From Tetrapyrgos nigripes (taxonomy: Eukaryota > Basidiomycota > Agaricomycetes > Agaricales > Campanellaceae), in assembly GCA_013368315.1 (NCBI GenBank), contig JAACJM010000212.1, forward strand, positions 1 through 64,000: 64,000 nt of DNA. Direction: 5' to 3'. A program made the position numbers and the translations under genes. Position 1 is the stretch's first letter, and every line of letters begins with the position of its first letter. Under the pieces are notes generated by a model. It was not told the origin of the DNA, did not search any database, and was given only the letters and a program-made list of their open reading frames with translations. Shown here piece after piece: positions 44,464 to 57,800 of this stretch.

Positions 44464-45928
44464 TGCAACGATGGTGGGGTAGTTGCGGTTCAAGGAGAAA
44501 AAGAGCGGAAATCTGGAAAAACCGCCTTGTCTACAATGTCGATCTTTAAATGATCGGTGTTATATATTACTGCGGTACAGCACCAGTAGTCACTGGACAA
44601 TAATTGGGGCAAAAAAGTTTAACGGACTGCCATTATGAAGCTGTCATATGAGCATTGAGAAAGGAGTACTCACTCAGGAGACTGACTTTGGAGAGATCAT
44701 CCGTCAGCGGTCTGTCTACCTTGGGTATGAGCTATCCGCTTCGTCGGCGCAGCGCCGCCGCAGCTGCGAACTATGCACTGATCGATCTTCTGCAAGTATA
44801 CTGTGCTGTCGCGAAATGAGAGAAACTAGTCCAGTTTATGAGGATAGTACAAATGGGAACCGATGATGGTGGTTGCTTACTCGCTGCGTGTCACTGCTTC
44901 CAGGTACTGTGCACGCTGCAAGGCGTCCTTCAATGGAACCGGTTCATTTCAGATATTGAAACCGAGTCGAGAACAATCAATTTCAAGGTATGATTTCGAA
45001 GAGGTGTTTACGTGTGTCTCTTCGATATGTACATGTAGGATTGTTACAACGTATACGCAAATCGACTGTAATTGCAGCAAAACATCGTCAATCACGCACT
45101 TGGTAGGTCTGCCCTCAGTATCGGTGCGACCTTGGTCTGAGTTTAACAGCTAAGGGTTGTCAATCAGTAGAGCCTTTCTCATTTCCAAAAAACGCGCAGT
45201 GATCAGAAGCAGGCTGCAAGTCAAGGATGAACACTGCTTACTACGTTCCCTATCTGCTTTACTACCTGATCGCATACGTCACCTGAAAAGAGATACTTAG
45301 TCGTCTAGATGGATGATTCAAAGGCCTTTCTGGTTATTTAGGCCTTCAGATAGATGCTCACCTGGAAATAACATTAACCTTGCCAGCTCTCTTGGTAAGA
45401 AGAAACCTCAATGGAACTGACGAGAATTGAAATGAGCTACAGGAGTAAGGGGTAAACTTACTAGCGACAGGATGAACGCAAGGCCAACGATTCCCATAAG
45501 CAGTGTGCAGGGTACAGGCCGTCTCGTCCCACTTCCCAACAGGGATTTTTCCCCCATGAAGTGCGTTCAAGTTGATCCCAGAAACATATGCGCATGAGTG
45601 ATGTCGGAGCCAGGAATCCTGTTTCAAGCCCGGAGAACCGGCTTTGAAGTGCAGTGAAGACAAGTCGTTCACTTGTATTGGTCCTGTTTCGAGTGCGCTC
45701 TGAACGGCTCATAAACTACAAATGATCTGTAAGTTGGTGAGCCTTACAAGACTACGTGTACAACATTCTGTACTCACATAGTGACACGACCCCTTTCATA
45801 TTTGAAGTTCCCTTCGCCCTAATTGGTATGATGCACTTTGAATACACTTGAGAACCTCGATTGTGGACATTGCACTTTTATCTCACCCTCAAGCTTGTCC
45901 TGATTGCTGGAGCCGAATCAGTATAACC
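44464..45928. other. Intergenic region with TATA box and a weak small gene
   Basis: A TATA-like atatataa on the minus strand near 44562-44570 probably belongs to the DUF4139 gene. A possible small minus-strand gene at 45364-45700 is listed separately. Otherwise nothing is seen. Confidence 0.4.
45364..45700 (-). CDS. Candidate small Cys-containing protein (fragment)
   Basis: A minus-strand frame encodes HHSCAYVSGINLNALHGG and DETACTLHTAYGNRWPCV. Then GTAAGT at 45461 and an acceptor at 45417 allow splicing to a second short exon. The spaced cysteines and aromatic residues look like a small secreted protein. I find no start codon or signal peptide exon, so it may be a relic. The family is not recognised. 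Confidence 0.25.
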
Positions 45929-47416
45929 ATGTCTTCCTTAATCGCTCCTATCAAAGTTCCTTCCAAACTTGCGGTATACCGAACTCTTTCACCCCTTGCT
46001 GGCGTCCATGTCTCTCCCATATGTCTCGGAGCTATGAGCATTGGCGATAAATGGAACACAGTAATGGGTTCCATGGACAAAGAGAGAAGTTTCGCGTTGC
46101 TTGATGCGTATTTCGATTTGGGTGGTAACTTTATCGATACTGCCAATAACTAGTAAGTTTTTTCTAACTTGAGTGACGCTCTGACTAGGAAGAAACGCAC
46201 CATGACTGACTTTTGAATCTTGATATCGCAGTCAAGACGAGACCTCTGAGATATACATCGGTGAATGGGCAGAAGCTCGTGGTATACGCGATCAGCTCGT
46301 AATAACAACGAAGTACACAACCAACTATAAACGTGGTGATCCCACTATCTTGAACAAAGCCAACTACGTCGGGAACAGCGCCAAAAATCTCTACGTCAGT
46401 GTCAATGACTCGCTCAAAAAACTTCGTACAACCTACATCGATATCCTCTATGTCCATTGGTGGGAGTATGAGACGTCGGTCAAAGAAGTGATGGATGCGC
46501 TTCATACGCTGGTGATACAGGGAAAGGTTTTGTATCTGGTGAGTTTCAACTCTACCATTTTCATATCAAATCTCATTTGATTGACTCTCAATTCTTTTTT
46601 ATTCTTGTTTTCTACCAGGGCATCTCTGACAGTCCCGCATGGATTGTCTCCCAAGCCAACCAATACGCTCAATGCATGGGCAAAATTCCCTTTTGTATCT
46701 ACCAAGGCAAATGGAACGTCATGGATCGTTCTTTCGAACGAGACATCATCCCTATGGCTCGGTCTCTCGGTTTGGCACTTGCACCCTGGCAAGTCGTCGG
46801 TGGAGGTAAACTTCGAACAGACGAGGAAGAAGCACGTCGCAGGGAGACAGGTGAGAGGGGAAGGACGATCCAGGGACCTCAGTGGGAACGCACAGAGGAT
46901 GAGGTCAAGATGTCTCATGCGTTGGAGAAGGTTGCGGATGAGGTTGGGGCGAAGCATATTACTTCGGGTGATTTTGTTGTGTTGCACTAGTCTCCGCTTT
47001 TGACTGATTTCTTTTTTTTTTTTGCTGTCCTTAGTCGCTATTGCATATGTCATGCAAAAGACACCTTACGTCTTTCCCATCGTCGGCGGTCGCAAAGTGG
47101 AACATCTAATGGCAAACTTGGAGGCTCTCGATATTACTCTTTCTCCCGAGCAGATCAAATTCCTCGAGAGCATCCTTCCGTTCAATCCTGGATTCCCTCA
47201 TGACATGATTGTGAGTATTCTTTCTTTGGTTTGGTCTTCTGCCCATACACTGGAATTTGTATCTCTATGTCGAGTTTTGCTGACTGGCTACTTACTATCC
47301 AGGGCGATGGAACTACCAGCAGCTTCATGGTTAGTAGCGCAATGAAGCTGCAGAAGCTGCCTTTACCTCAACCACTTCATCCGGTAGTGGATATGCCTAT
47401 ACCAATGCCGCAGTGA
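45929..47416 (+). CDS. Aldo-keto reductase (aryl-alcohol-dehydrogenase-like)
   Basis: Five exons join to 389 aa: 45929-46152, 46232-46538, 46619-46967, 47035-47210, 47303-47416. The (beta/alpha)8 AKR signatures are clear: [25 protein letters not shown] (catalytic Asp and Tyr), VITTKYT (Lys), [10 protein letters not shown] (His) and a C-terminal NADP-binding block [13 protein letters not shown]. It matches the fungal AAD/norsolorinic-acid-reductase-like group, which reduces aromatic or polyketide aldehydes with NADPH; lignin-aldehyde reduction is one known role. No signal peptide is seen. The tail after VVDMP is Pro-rich and variable. No biosynthetic backbone gene lies nearby, so a secondary-metabolite role is not supported. 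Confidence 0.92.
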
Positions 47417-47910
47417 GATGGCTGAGGCCGAGTTTGGGGTTGACGTTGGGTTTTGGGGGTTAGGTATGTGCACAGGCTAGTCTTGGTACCTAACAGTGGT
47501 TCGTGTAGGCTCTGCTGAGGTATAGGTTGCGGTTGAGGTTGCTGGGGAGTGCATCTACCCGCTATACATCCATCGGGTCTTTCACGAACTGTATTCCGGT
47601 TGAAGGAGGACATTTTTCGAGCATTTTTGTGGGTGCTTTTGGTTCGATATGGAATTATTAGGACACAGGAGTCTCCTGAAATGTACTCTGTGCAAGTAGA
47701 AGTCTGTACAGTAGATGTAAGTATCTAGACAAAGCAATCCAAATCCAAAAACACATCCAATAATATAGTGCCAATTAGAAGGGAGTCGTTGGGTCTCTAC
47801 AGGTAAGAAGCTCATCTAGGCAATTCCAAAAATACATGTAATCAGTGCCAAGTAAAAGAGAGTCGTTGGATAGAAAAGTCAGCAAGTCAAGGTAAGTAAT
47901 TCTGATCTCC
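47417..47910. other. Convergent 3' intergenic region
   Basis: Lies between the 3' ends of the reductase (plus) and an MFS transporter (minus). It holds a pair of imperfect direct repeats (listed separately) and no gene. Confidence 0.45.
47724..47897. repeat. Two imperfect direct repeats of about 80 bp
   Basis: Units at about 47724-47806 and 47814-47897 share the order: a tccaaaaa-acat block, agtgccaa, gagtcgttgg and a terminal aggtaag. They are clearly diverged. The origin is probably an old tandem duplication. Confidence 0.5.
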
Positions 47911-49765
47911 TCAAATTTTATACCATATTTTCCTGGAATGCAACACCCTCGCAATCACCAGAATGACACCCCCAGTCAAAATCATCAGTCCAGTAAACAA
48001 CATCAACCACGTATACCCGGGATGTTCGCGATCTTTTACAAATGCTCCAGCGGTAGGTGCGCCTGCCAGGCAAGCAACTGCAGCGAAGAACCACATACAG
48101 CCTGCAGAATACATAGGACGAAAGTGATGTAAGTGAGCAAAACTGAAGTCGAAACTGCATAGATAGACAAAACTAACCTATTCGTCCACCAAATCGCTCA
48201 GGTGGTGACATCGCACCGACCCATGCTGGTGACAAGGCAATGTAGACACCTGAGAAAGAAAACAGCATCAACGTCATTCACTGAATCACTTGAACTAGGA
48301 AAGAAGATCTCTTACCAGACAAAGGGGCATATAGCACTGCGAATATAGTTATCGGAACAGCACCTCGAGAAGGCAGCCATACTGCCAAAACAAGTATGGC
48401 TGACAAGAGGGTTGAAGGAATCATCACGTTTAACCTATACGGTTAAGGCATGCATGTTAATGACGGTGCCAAAGCCAACAAAAGCACAGGTATGCTCACG
48501 TTCCGTAGGTTACGGCCAACAAACACACCAACAATCTCAGTGTCGCAGAAGCGTTCATGATGGAAAGCACATATTGCGAGATGACAGAATCAACTTGACG
48601 ATATTTTGCGTAGGCTTCGATGTAAAAGTAGGGGATGAACTGAGCGTAGAAAAGGCTGCAATTGGGGGTCAGTCAGTCAACGTAGATTCTCAGAAAGCGA
48701 CGATGAAAAGACCACGTACAAAAACGTCGTAGCGCAGGCTAAACAAAATTTGGGGTCCTTGAAACCACTTAGATCCACCAAATCCGTTATCGAAATTCTT
48801 TTTTGCTCTCTCTTTCCTGCTCCTGCTGTTACAGCATCAACACCCAACCGACTCTTGAGCGTAGGTCTTGTTTTGATCGTCACACACGAGACGATGAGAC
48901 ATCCCATAACGACAAATGCCATAACTCGAACGGCCCACCCAAATCCTACTTTTGGGATTAATTGTTGTAAAATGATGGGACAGACGACGCCACCGACAGA
49001 GCTTCCAGTGGCCATGACGCCGATGGCGAAGGGCCTCTTCTTGTTGAACCAGTGGCCGGCGACGGCGACGGCTGGGGTAAATCTGAAAGAGAGAGATATA
49101 AGATTGGATGACACATATTTGAAGTAGAAAAACAACACCCACACTAAAGTCACTCCGATACCGAAAAGCAGTCCGTCAGCGAGGAAGAATTGGTATGTTT
49201 GGTTGACTTGACAAAAGGAAACCAGTATGAGCGATATTACTGTGATCATGGAACCCAGTGGAAGGAGAACCTGTGAAAGAGCAGGGTGAGTTGATTGAGG
49301 CCTCGATCCATTGTAGAGGCAGGAAGTAGCCTTACCCTCGGTCCATATAGGTCAAAAATCCTCCCTACAACAGGAGCACCTCCATACAGGAAAAATAATT
49401 GTAATGCGCCAATCAATGATATTGTGGAAGACGACTCATTGGGGAGTAGAACAGTCGTGTAGTACTCCTGAAAGACACCCTGTGTAATTGAGAAGTGAGT
49501 CAGTCGTGTGAATCACAGAAGAAAGTTAAGCGACATACATAAGAATTGATGACTCCCCAAGTCGCGAAGAAGGCTAGAAATGACCCAAAAATGACCAGCC
49601 AGGCCTGTGGTACAAAGGATTAGAAAGGTATATGGACAGGGGGAGAGTGCATACCTCCAGACCACCATCTGGGTATTCTATGCCCTCGGAAGGATCTGGA
49701 CTTCCGAGCTTTCGGTGTTCGACTTCATTATTCGTTGTTGATGGGAGAGTGTGCAAGGTAGCCAT
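47911..49765 (-). CDS. MFS monocarboxylate-type transporter (copy 1)
   Basis: Nine exons join to 449 aa: 49655-49765, 49539-49604, 49336-49479, 49143-49270, 48720-49082, 48500-48655, 48316-48434, 48178-48249, 47911-48101. Twelve membrane segments are expected. The opening YPDGGLEAWLVIFGSF matches the first helix motif of the SLC16/Mch group, and GSSVGGVVCPIILQQLIPKVGFGWAVR is its helix 5 region. The yeast Mch homologues include transporters of riboflavin and of unknown acids, so the substrate is open. The next gene upstream is a close paralogue with the same exon plan. Confidence 0.92.
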
Positions 49766-50424
49766 ATCTGGAAGAGACTAGTACACGGTTGTTGGACCCT
49801 CTGTCTGCATTGCAGAGTCTTTTATATAGCTACAGAGTGCGGACACTCCAGAGAGAGTGAAGACTAATCGTATTGTTAAGCTGAGGACGAGTCGAGCGGA
49901 CACCGTTCAGCAGCTTTGATTTTGCCGGTGGAATCAATTCATCGGGCGTCCGTGCAGTTCGGAGCGCTCATCTTTAAATAGAACTTGGTGTTAGTAATAT
50001 ATATGAACGACTTGAGATCTCGAAAGACCTACGCAAGAAGAGTGCTTTGGAAATATCATCGTTCGTCTTGATAATCAAGTTGATCTTGTCCGCTAGCACG
50101 AGAGAAGCTGGGAACTTAGTAGTAAGGAAAAAATGAAAACATAAGGAAGGTCACTAAGACGACTCGGACCTTGGACGCAAGTTCATGGAATGTAGGTTTA
50201 TCAAGTTGACTTCGACAAATATTTCAATTTGCAGCTCGGTCTGTCTTCGCCAATTATATAGGCTGCCTACCGGGGTGGGGTAGACTCGAATTTTTGCTTT
50301 GGTTTTCGAAGATGGCGAGCAGCCAGAGAGCCAAAGAGTGACTGCCAGTTCAAAACAACATGACACGCAATTGGTATGAGAATTAGCTTCAGCCATATTA
50401 TCGGATAAAATACAATAGATTTCA
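49766..50424. other. Spacer between tandem transporter genes
   Basis: 659 nt from the 3' end of copy 2 to the start of copy 1. It should hold the copy 1 promoter. Near 50281-50468 the reverse frames are only shadows of the copy 2 terminal exon and its 3' end. Confidence 0.45.
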
Positions 50425-52295
50425 TCATACTTTGTACCACAACCTCCTGGAATCCAGCACCCTCGCAATCACCAGGATCACACTCCCAGCCAAAATCATC
50501 AGTCCGGTAAACAGTATCAGAGACGTGTATCCGGGATGTTCTCGGTCTTTGACAAATGCCCCGGCAGTGGGTGTGCCTACCAGGGAAGCAACTGCAGCGA
50601 AGAAATATACGCAACCTGAAGGATAGAGTGAGCAAATAAAGTCAAGGTTGAAGAGTGGAGGTTAACGAATCAGAAGCTGACCTAGTCGTCCACCAAATCG
50701 CTCGGGGGGTGACATGGCCCCAATCCACGCTGGTAGCAACGCAAGGAGTACACCTAGAAAAAGCGTCAGCATCGCTCACTTGGATTAGAAAATAAGATCT
50801 CTTGCTGACCAGACAAAATGGCATATAGCGATCCAAACACTACGATCGGAACAGCACCTCTAGAAGGTAGCCATACTGCCAGGACGAGTATCCCCGAGAT
50901 AAGGGTAGAAGGAACCATAATGTTTAAGCTGTCCGCCAAGTAATTTATGTCAACGAGGATGCCAAAATGAAAAAAAAGCATAAGTGTAGTGGACTCACGT
51001 TCCGTATTTCACAGCCAAAAAACAAAGGGGCAATCTCAGAACGGCTGACCCGTTCATGATGGCTACTACATATTGGGAGATGGTAGAGTCGACTTGACGA
51101 TATTTCGCGTAGGCCTCGATGTAGAAATAGGGGATGAACTGGGCGTAGAACAAGCTGCAAGTTGATGTCAGTCCATATATGAGATTCAGGATACAATGCA
51201 AAAACCACGTACATAAACGTCGCAGCACAAGCCAAACAAAACTTCGGGTCCTTGAAACCAGTTAGATCCACCAAACTAGTTCTCCAAGCGCCCTTTTGCC
51301 CTTCTCCCCCTGCCTCTCTTGCTCCTACTCTTGCTCCCGCAGCACCAGCATCAAAACGATCCAAGCGACTTTTCGGCGGAAGCCTCGTCTTGATAGTCAC
51401 ACACGACAAAATCAGACATCCTAAAACAACAAACGCCATGACTCGGACGGCCCATCCGAATCCTACTTTTGGAATTAATCGTTGTAAAATGATTGGACAG
51501 ACGACACCGCCGACAGAGCTTCCAGAGGCCATGACGCCGATCGCGAAGGGCCTTTTCTTGTCGAACCAGTGGCCGGCGACGGTGATCGCTGGAGTAAATC
51601 TGAACAGAAGGAATTTAGTGTCGGTGATATATAGGTGAGAAAGACACCCACATAAGAGTCACTCCAATACCGAACAGGAGTCCATCAGCAAGGAAAAATT
51701 GGTATGTTTGGTTGACTTGACATAAGGAAACTAGCATGAGCGATATTACGGTGATTACGGAACCCAGTGGAAGAAGAATCTGTTAAAGGGCAGAACGAAT
51801 CCGTTGAGCCCACATTCCAGCATAATGACAAAGAACCAGACTTACCCTTGATCCATACAGGTCGAAAATCCTGCCTACAATAGGAGAAAATCCATATAGG
51901 AAGAAAAGCTGCAGCGCGCCAATTAGAGAGATCGTGGAAGATGACGAATTGGGGAGTAGGACAGTCGCATAGTAGTCGTGAAAGACGCCCTGGGAGAGTT
52001 GGAGGTGAGTCACTTCAGATTGTGAATCACAGAAGAAGGTTGTGCGACATACATAAGAATTGATGACTCCCCAAGTCGCAAAGTTGGCTAGAAAACACCC
52101 AAAAATGACCAGCCAGGCCTGCAGTGCATATACATGAGCCCAAAACGTGAATTTACTAAGGAAAATCCATACCTCCAGACCACCGTCTGGACATTCTATG
52201 GCTTCGGCGGAAGAATCTAAATTGCTAAGCCTTGGGTGTTCAAGTTTCGTGTCTTCATCATTCTTCATTGATGGACGAGTGTCCAAGATAGCCAT
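50425..52295 (-). CDS. MFS monocarboxylate-type transporter (copy 2)
   Basis: Nine exons join to 461 aa: 52173-52295, 52053-52118, 51846-51989, 51652-51779, 51213-51599, 50999-51154, 50810-50928, 50682-50753, 50425-50615. Every internal exon except 5 has the same length as in copy 1 (66, 144, 128, 156, 119, 72 and 191 nt), and all splice phases agree, so the pair arose by tandem duplication. Differences cluster at the N-terminus and in the central cytosolic loop, where copy 2 has a longer Ala/Gly/Arg-rich insert. Both keep the SLC16-like motifs and look functional. The low divergence of the membrane core suggests similar substrates. Confidence 0.92.
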
Positions 52296-54826
52296 GAGTG
52301 AAGAAGAGTGAAGAAAAGTGAGTAAACGGTTTTAACTAAACGGCTATTGGACCTTCGCTGCATCACAGAGCCCTTTATATGTTGCAGAGCACTCCGGAGG
52401 AGAAGGAATTTATCACCCGAATCTGAGAGAGGCATCCCGACGGGCGTCCGGGAGGCATTCCGATGTACGTAGCAAGGTGATAGTACATCATCGTCCCGGG
52501 ATCGACGGAAAGGAAGAAGCTTGACACGAGCCAAGATCAAAATTGTTTTTGTGTTTGCCGGAGGAGGAAATTGTGAACGGTTCTGGTTTCATACAAGGAG
52601 TGGGAGGGTGTTAAGTAAAATTTTACGGTGCAAGTGCCGTGGATCAACACCTATTCTGCCGCAAAAATCACAAGCTGGTGGACCAGCCAGCTGCCTGGCG
52701 ACCACGCCAGCCGATTCGCTTAATACCCTCGAATCCCGGGCGCGCCATAGTTATTTGTCGCCCTCTAAGAATCTACGCAAGAGACACAAAAAAGGTCTAA
52801 AATAAGCTGACTTCCGATGAATCCGGGCAGGTCTGTCTGCTGCGGTGTCTTGAAGGCTGCGTTCTGGGGAACAATGGGGTAGATTTCGGGCCTTCGGCCC
52901 TGAGTCCCGGCTCGAATTAATCAAAAAATTGAAGAGTGACGAGACCAAAAGAGCCACTGCCTGGGCGAATAAATCTGGACAAAGAATTCTATAGTAGTCG
53001 GTAAGCATATTTCCTTCAAATGCTCTGCTCTGGGATACTGATGTTTGAAAACTAAAGAATATAGATGATGGTGGATGGTGGAGGAGGAGAACAGTTGAGC
53101 GGTGCATAAACAAGACCAAATGATTCTGGGAGGGTGGGTCTGAACGGCAAGGTTCTGATACGAGTAGACGTGCCATGTCCAGCTCCTTCGTATTATTCGG
53201 AATTTTGATTGTTTTTCAGCATGACAATTGCACCATCCGATGGACGTCAAGCATTCATTAGATGATACTCTTCCTGTTCAGAATGATGAGCAAGGCTTTG
53301 ACAACAACCGATGTTGGGACACGGCGCACCCTAACGGTCTGTCCGTCTTCATAATCATGCGCAAGCTTCTTCGTGCCTTTCCAAGTCGGCGTCAATTCCG
53401 GACGACGTCTTGGACGCAGCAAGTAGCCTCTACCCTCCGACTAAGCCTGATGATTGCATCAGCAACGTTCCAAAGGGGAGATTTCTTCTTGCCCTTTGCC
53501 TGCAGCGAGGCTCAAGAAGGCAAGTTCTTCGCTCAAGGTCTTGCTGTCGACGTTCAGACGGTCACTGGGAGAGTTGAGAGGGCCAGACATGCAAAAAGGA
53601 TAACCGATACTACGCAGCCTTGAAGTTCATAAAACAGATTGGTACGACGCTTACAGGGACCGTACCATTCTATTTGTGACCTATAACTCGGAATAAATGA
53701 AACTCAAGTGGTAAAAGAAGTGGAAAAGAACGGCTGTTTCCCAGGTTTCGTGCCTGCCAGGAGTGCTGAAGGGTGCGAGACCGTAATGTTTGTACATGTA
53801 GAAGAGGGTTTTGGCGAAGATTGAGTGTCTCTGAAGTGAAAAGAGTGGAATATTGAGAAGTTGGGTTTTGGAAATGAGAGACGGTAACATACCACAATGT
53901 TTTTGCCTTCATCCGACCATTCCATCTTGGATGTTAAAGCACGGGTGATAGAAAGCATTGAGGTCTTCGTCTGGTCCTCCCAAGCAGAAGCTGGCAGTTC
54001 CTGCAGGGTGGTCTCGCAAAGTTTGACACAAGAGCTGTTCACCTGCATTAATTACACGAGTAATCAGTCCAAGCATTGCAAAAGAAAAGAAATCCACGCA
54101 CCCAATCGCCGTAAAGTGAGCTCAGTCCGTCATCATAGACCACCAGCGGCCATCAAAGCCCATAGACGAGGAAAAGTTGGAGGTATATAGAGGGTGAGAG
54201 TCATCTCGAATACTGTTGGGAAGTCGCAGTACTTGATTCTGGTGTCTGGTCCTGAGTTACTCGGTAGTCGTAGTAGATGCGAATGAGATATCGTAAACGA
54301 CGGAAAATGGCTGGTAGCTTGTGGAACTTATTGCGACCCTCCTCCACGATCCTGAACGCGTTTTCATAGCACCAACAGACGCCGTTCTCTATCGGAGGCG
54401 TCTTGCGAGTAGCTGGCCCTTTTCTGTGAATGAACTATCTCTATCTTCTCACCTAGCCTCGCTTTGCTGCACGTTTTCCTTCAAGCTTCCACCATTTTTG
54501 GGTCGTAGGTTTGACTTTGCAGCACGTTCCGGCTACGGTTGGATGCTTCGACCAAGGTCACTGAGTTTCTTGAGAGCCTCCCAGTCACTTTCGGTAAATT
54601 GCAAGCCTGCTAGGGACATAAGGCAGAGGAGAGAGACGCGTGAAGGAGCGTGTCAGTGATCCGCGACCAGTTTCTCACCCTCAATCCACGAAATTCCGGG
54701 GGAAAATATAACTCATTGCTTTCTCTGCTAGGCCAATGTGATGAATTCTATACACATGAGTGATATCTTAAAGTAATCCTCCAGAACACTACGACAGTGC
54801 CAATTACCCAACAAGCAATGCCTTAT
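52296..54826. other. 2.5-kb region without a firm gene
   Basis: Two weak candidates are noted. At 53228-53623 (plus) a 131-codon frame begins with TTG and has no domain. At 53690-54150 (minus) short frames can be joined by a GTATGT...TTCAG intron behind a TATA-like tatatacc, but two competing frames look equally likely and no start fits. Neither is called. The rest shows no coding signal. Confidence 0.35.
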
Positions 54827-57800
54827 CTACAGCTCGTCGTGTCCCCCGCCCTTGTTATCCTGATTCAGATAGCCCTGCCTTGGATGGATGTTACTCTCAG
54901 TCTCAGAGTTGATATATCTGCAAACAACAAAACGGGTCGTCAAGTCAAATCGAATCCTGCGAGAGAAGAGAAAGAAACACAGCACATATGGAACGACCCA
55001 ATCTGCCTATATTGCGGAAAGGCTACGCGGTTCGCATCCTGAGGATCTACACATAAACAGACGTATCAATTTGGTAGTTCCGCTAACAAGCAAAACAGTC
55101 AACCCACCTTGTTCCATGAAAGCCCTAACCTGAGCGTACGGCAAGATCGCCGCATGTGCATGAGCGAAAAATCTCTGCTGTGCTTGATTGGTCGGGCCAT
55201 CGGGTCTGGCGTCGGGAGAGGCGTTGGGGTCGAATGACGTATATTGCAGGTTTCGGAGGGTGTTTAGGTTGGGGACGTTGATTCGGGAACGGGGATCGAT
55301 GGCTAGTTTTAGTTTTGGTGAATGAATGATGAGAAGAATAAGGAGATGAAGGCAAGAACTCACTGTGCACCGCAAACACGAACACGTTCCGGTCAGGATT
55401 GGTTGTTTCAACCCTCTCGCCATCCACGTCAATCTGCAACGAAAAGTCAGTTACCGAACTACTGGTTGCACCACTTCAAGATGACAAACTCAAGGAAACC
55501 GACTGGAACTCACAATAACATAAAACCCTTCCTCCGGTCCACCGGTCGCAATCCCATTCCTGGTCATGAACCCTAAACGTCTCGATCTGTCACTAAACTC
55601 CTCTCCCTGCCTATACTCCCTCAAACACACTGGCGCATCCGGATTGCCAGTGCTTCCCGTCGCTATCGCATTCAACCAATGTACAGGCCTATTAACTGGA
55701 ATATCTCCAAATCTCTGTGCCATTGTTCCGAAGTTTATCCCAGCCAACTGCGTCGCCATGATAAACGCAGCTTCCAAAGGCATAGGACCAATCGAGCCAC
55801 CTTGATAATACCCCAGATTGCTTCCCCCACCATGGACAGCCTCAATACCAGGGTATGCAGTCGTTCGGCCGCCATTCGCTCCAGCCCAGGAAAGCTGGCC
55901 GTTGATGATGGTTTGCTCGTTTGCGATGAAGAGGGTGCGGAGTCTGGTGGGCATGACAGCTCGGTTGAGGTCGTCGTCGTTTGATGTGGGCTGCCTGTTG
56001 ACAAAGTCTGCGACGGGGGTGTTACTGCTCTGAGCAATGAACAGGAGGCTTCGGAAAACGTTAAGTACGCGCCAGCCGTCGCTCACTCGCCAACGAGGGC
56101 TGTCGGCGTTTGCGACGGGGTCACCAGCCGAGGGGGTGAGCTGGTTGGCACCAATCGCTGTCAGAGTCGCTGTGGAGGTCGTTGTCAGTTCTGGTCTCAG
56201 AGATCCCATGTTGATGTGGGGACCTACCCTCCAAAGAGGTTCTTTGAACTTGTTCACGATTAATCCAGAGGCTCCCGGCTTGATACAGAGCTTGAAGGAA
56301 ACGAGCGATGATAAAGAACTACTCTATTCTTCAATACCAGCAGTAAAACATTTGCCACAGTGCTGACACTCACCCTTTCGTCCGTGGGATCAAAGGGGAA
56401 TGGTTTGCCGTTTCTGGAGAATTGAGTTTAGTGAGGTACATGGGGACCAGTTGAAAAGTTCAAGAGCTCACATTCCATCATCGTTTATGCGAGGTATCAA
56501 TGCATTCTTTGGGAGCGACATCTCCCCCCGCCGATCAAATATACCAAAGTCGCCATCGGAACCGACAAGACTGTTTGGACACGTATTGTGGTTGGCGAGA
56601 ACCTTCAGGAAACTGATGGACCCTGTGCTCTTCTTAAAGCTACCTAATTCGCCTTTGAGGAAGCAGTTCTGTTATATGATCAAGTAGTTGGTCAGCGGCA
56701 TAACAGATCAATACTGCAGAGAGAAGCGCACGATTTGATTCTCGGTGCCGTCTGATGGAGGTACAACGAAAGCGAGACATTGAGGACTGGATGCGCAGGC
56801 GGTTCGGCAGTCGCTGAGATGTGCGACATGTAATGTCTCGATGTCGTTACCCGGGTAATCAATGTTATCCTAGTCGTTAGAATGACATAAATTTCGGTAT
56901 GTCCATAAACAAAGAGTGGTTGCTCATACCTGTTCCGTCCATCTATCAAAGATCGAGCACTGAAAGAAGTGCAGAAGAAGTCAGCAACAAAGAAACATAG
57001 AGATGAGAACAAAGAAAGGAAGGCACTCACTGGGCATCCATTGTCATTGATAGCATAACATAAACTTCTGCAGCCCAGATCGAGGAAGCCGCATCCTCGA
57101 CTACCGTATCTAGAAATGTCCGTTTCCTTTATTATAAGTTTCTGAATAGTCAGATACATGTACAAACCTGAAATGGTCTTTGCAAGAATTCTGATACAGT
57201 CGTGTGCCACCGTTAGAACACCCACGAGCTTTGCTACTTGAGATGGCACCACAGCTTGTCTGCAGCTCTCGTTAGCTCCGATCGGTGAGAAAGACAGCAA
57301 AGGACATTCTTACACTCCAGAAGACATAAACACTGCATGAAGGAGGAGGGTCTCCAGAGCCACTGTCCCATACCTGCACGAAAGCCATATTAGACCAACG
57401 GGACATAGGACTCATTTCTATCACTCACATTAAAGTTCATAAATCCGACCTCCACACCCGTCTGCTGCTGGATCTCCGAGATACTGATCAAAGCAGAGGT
57501 GACGGCGATGTTGAGTATTGTGGCTATGACCAAGCCGAGGAAGAGGAAGAAAAATCGCTTCTGGGGATGTCCTACCTCTGTCGAGTTTGCCATGAGAAGA
57601 GAGTCCGAGGAAAACTCCTGGCTACCGTCAGGATACTGCAGAACCAGAGTAGCCTTTCCATGGGCAGCCTTCTCGGCTTGGGCAACGCAGTCACAGATTG
57701 ATGCACATGGTGAGTTGAGAATGCATTGTTCGATTATGTTGCGGTGATCCAGGCGACACATGTACTCCGCTGCATTGAGATATGCTGGTGAGGGAATGTA

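Noticed and set aside
45929..52295. Secondary-metabolite gene cluster (reductase plus transporters, with an FAD oxidase elsewhere in the window)
   Set aside because: No polyketide, peptide or terpene synthase lies nearby. The oxidase is 35 kb away and the transporters look like acid or vitamin carriers.
53228..53623. 131-codon plus-strand frame
   Set aside because: It starts only with TTG, has no domain or splice context and lies in a region without other coding signal.
53690..54150. Possible spliced minus-strand gene behind a TATA-like box
   Set aside because: Two competing frames fit equally well, no start codon fits either, and neither product resembles a known protein.
56472..56668. Apparent one-base frameshift in the EF-hand/PAN-like gene
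   Set aside because: I first misread the G/C run at 56524-56529. Recounting six bases puts both halves in one frame, and all exon phases close.
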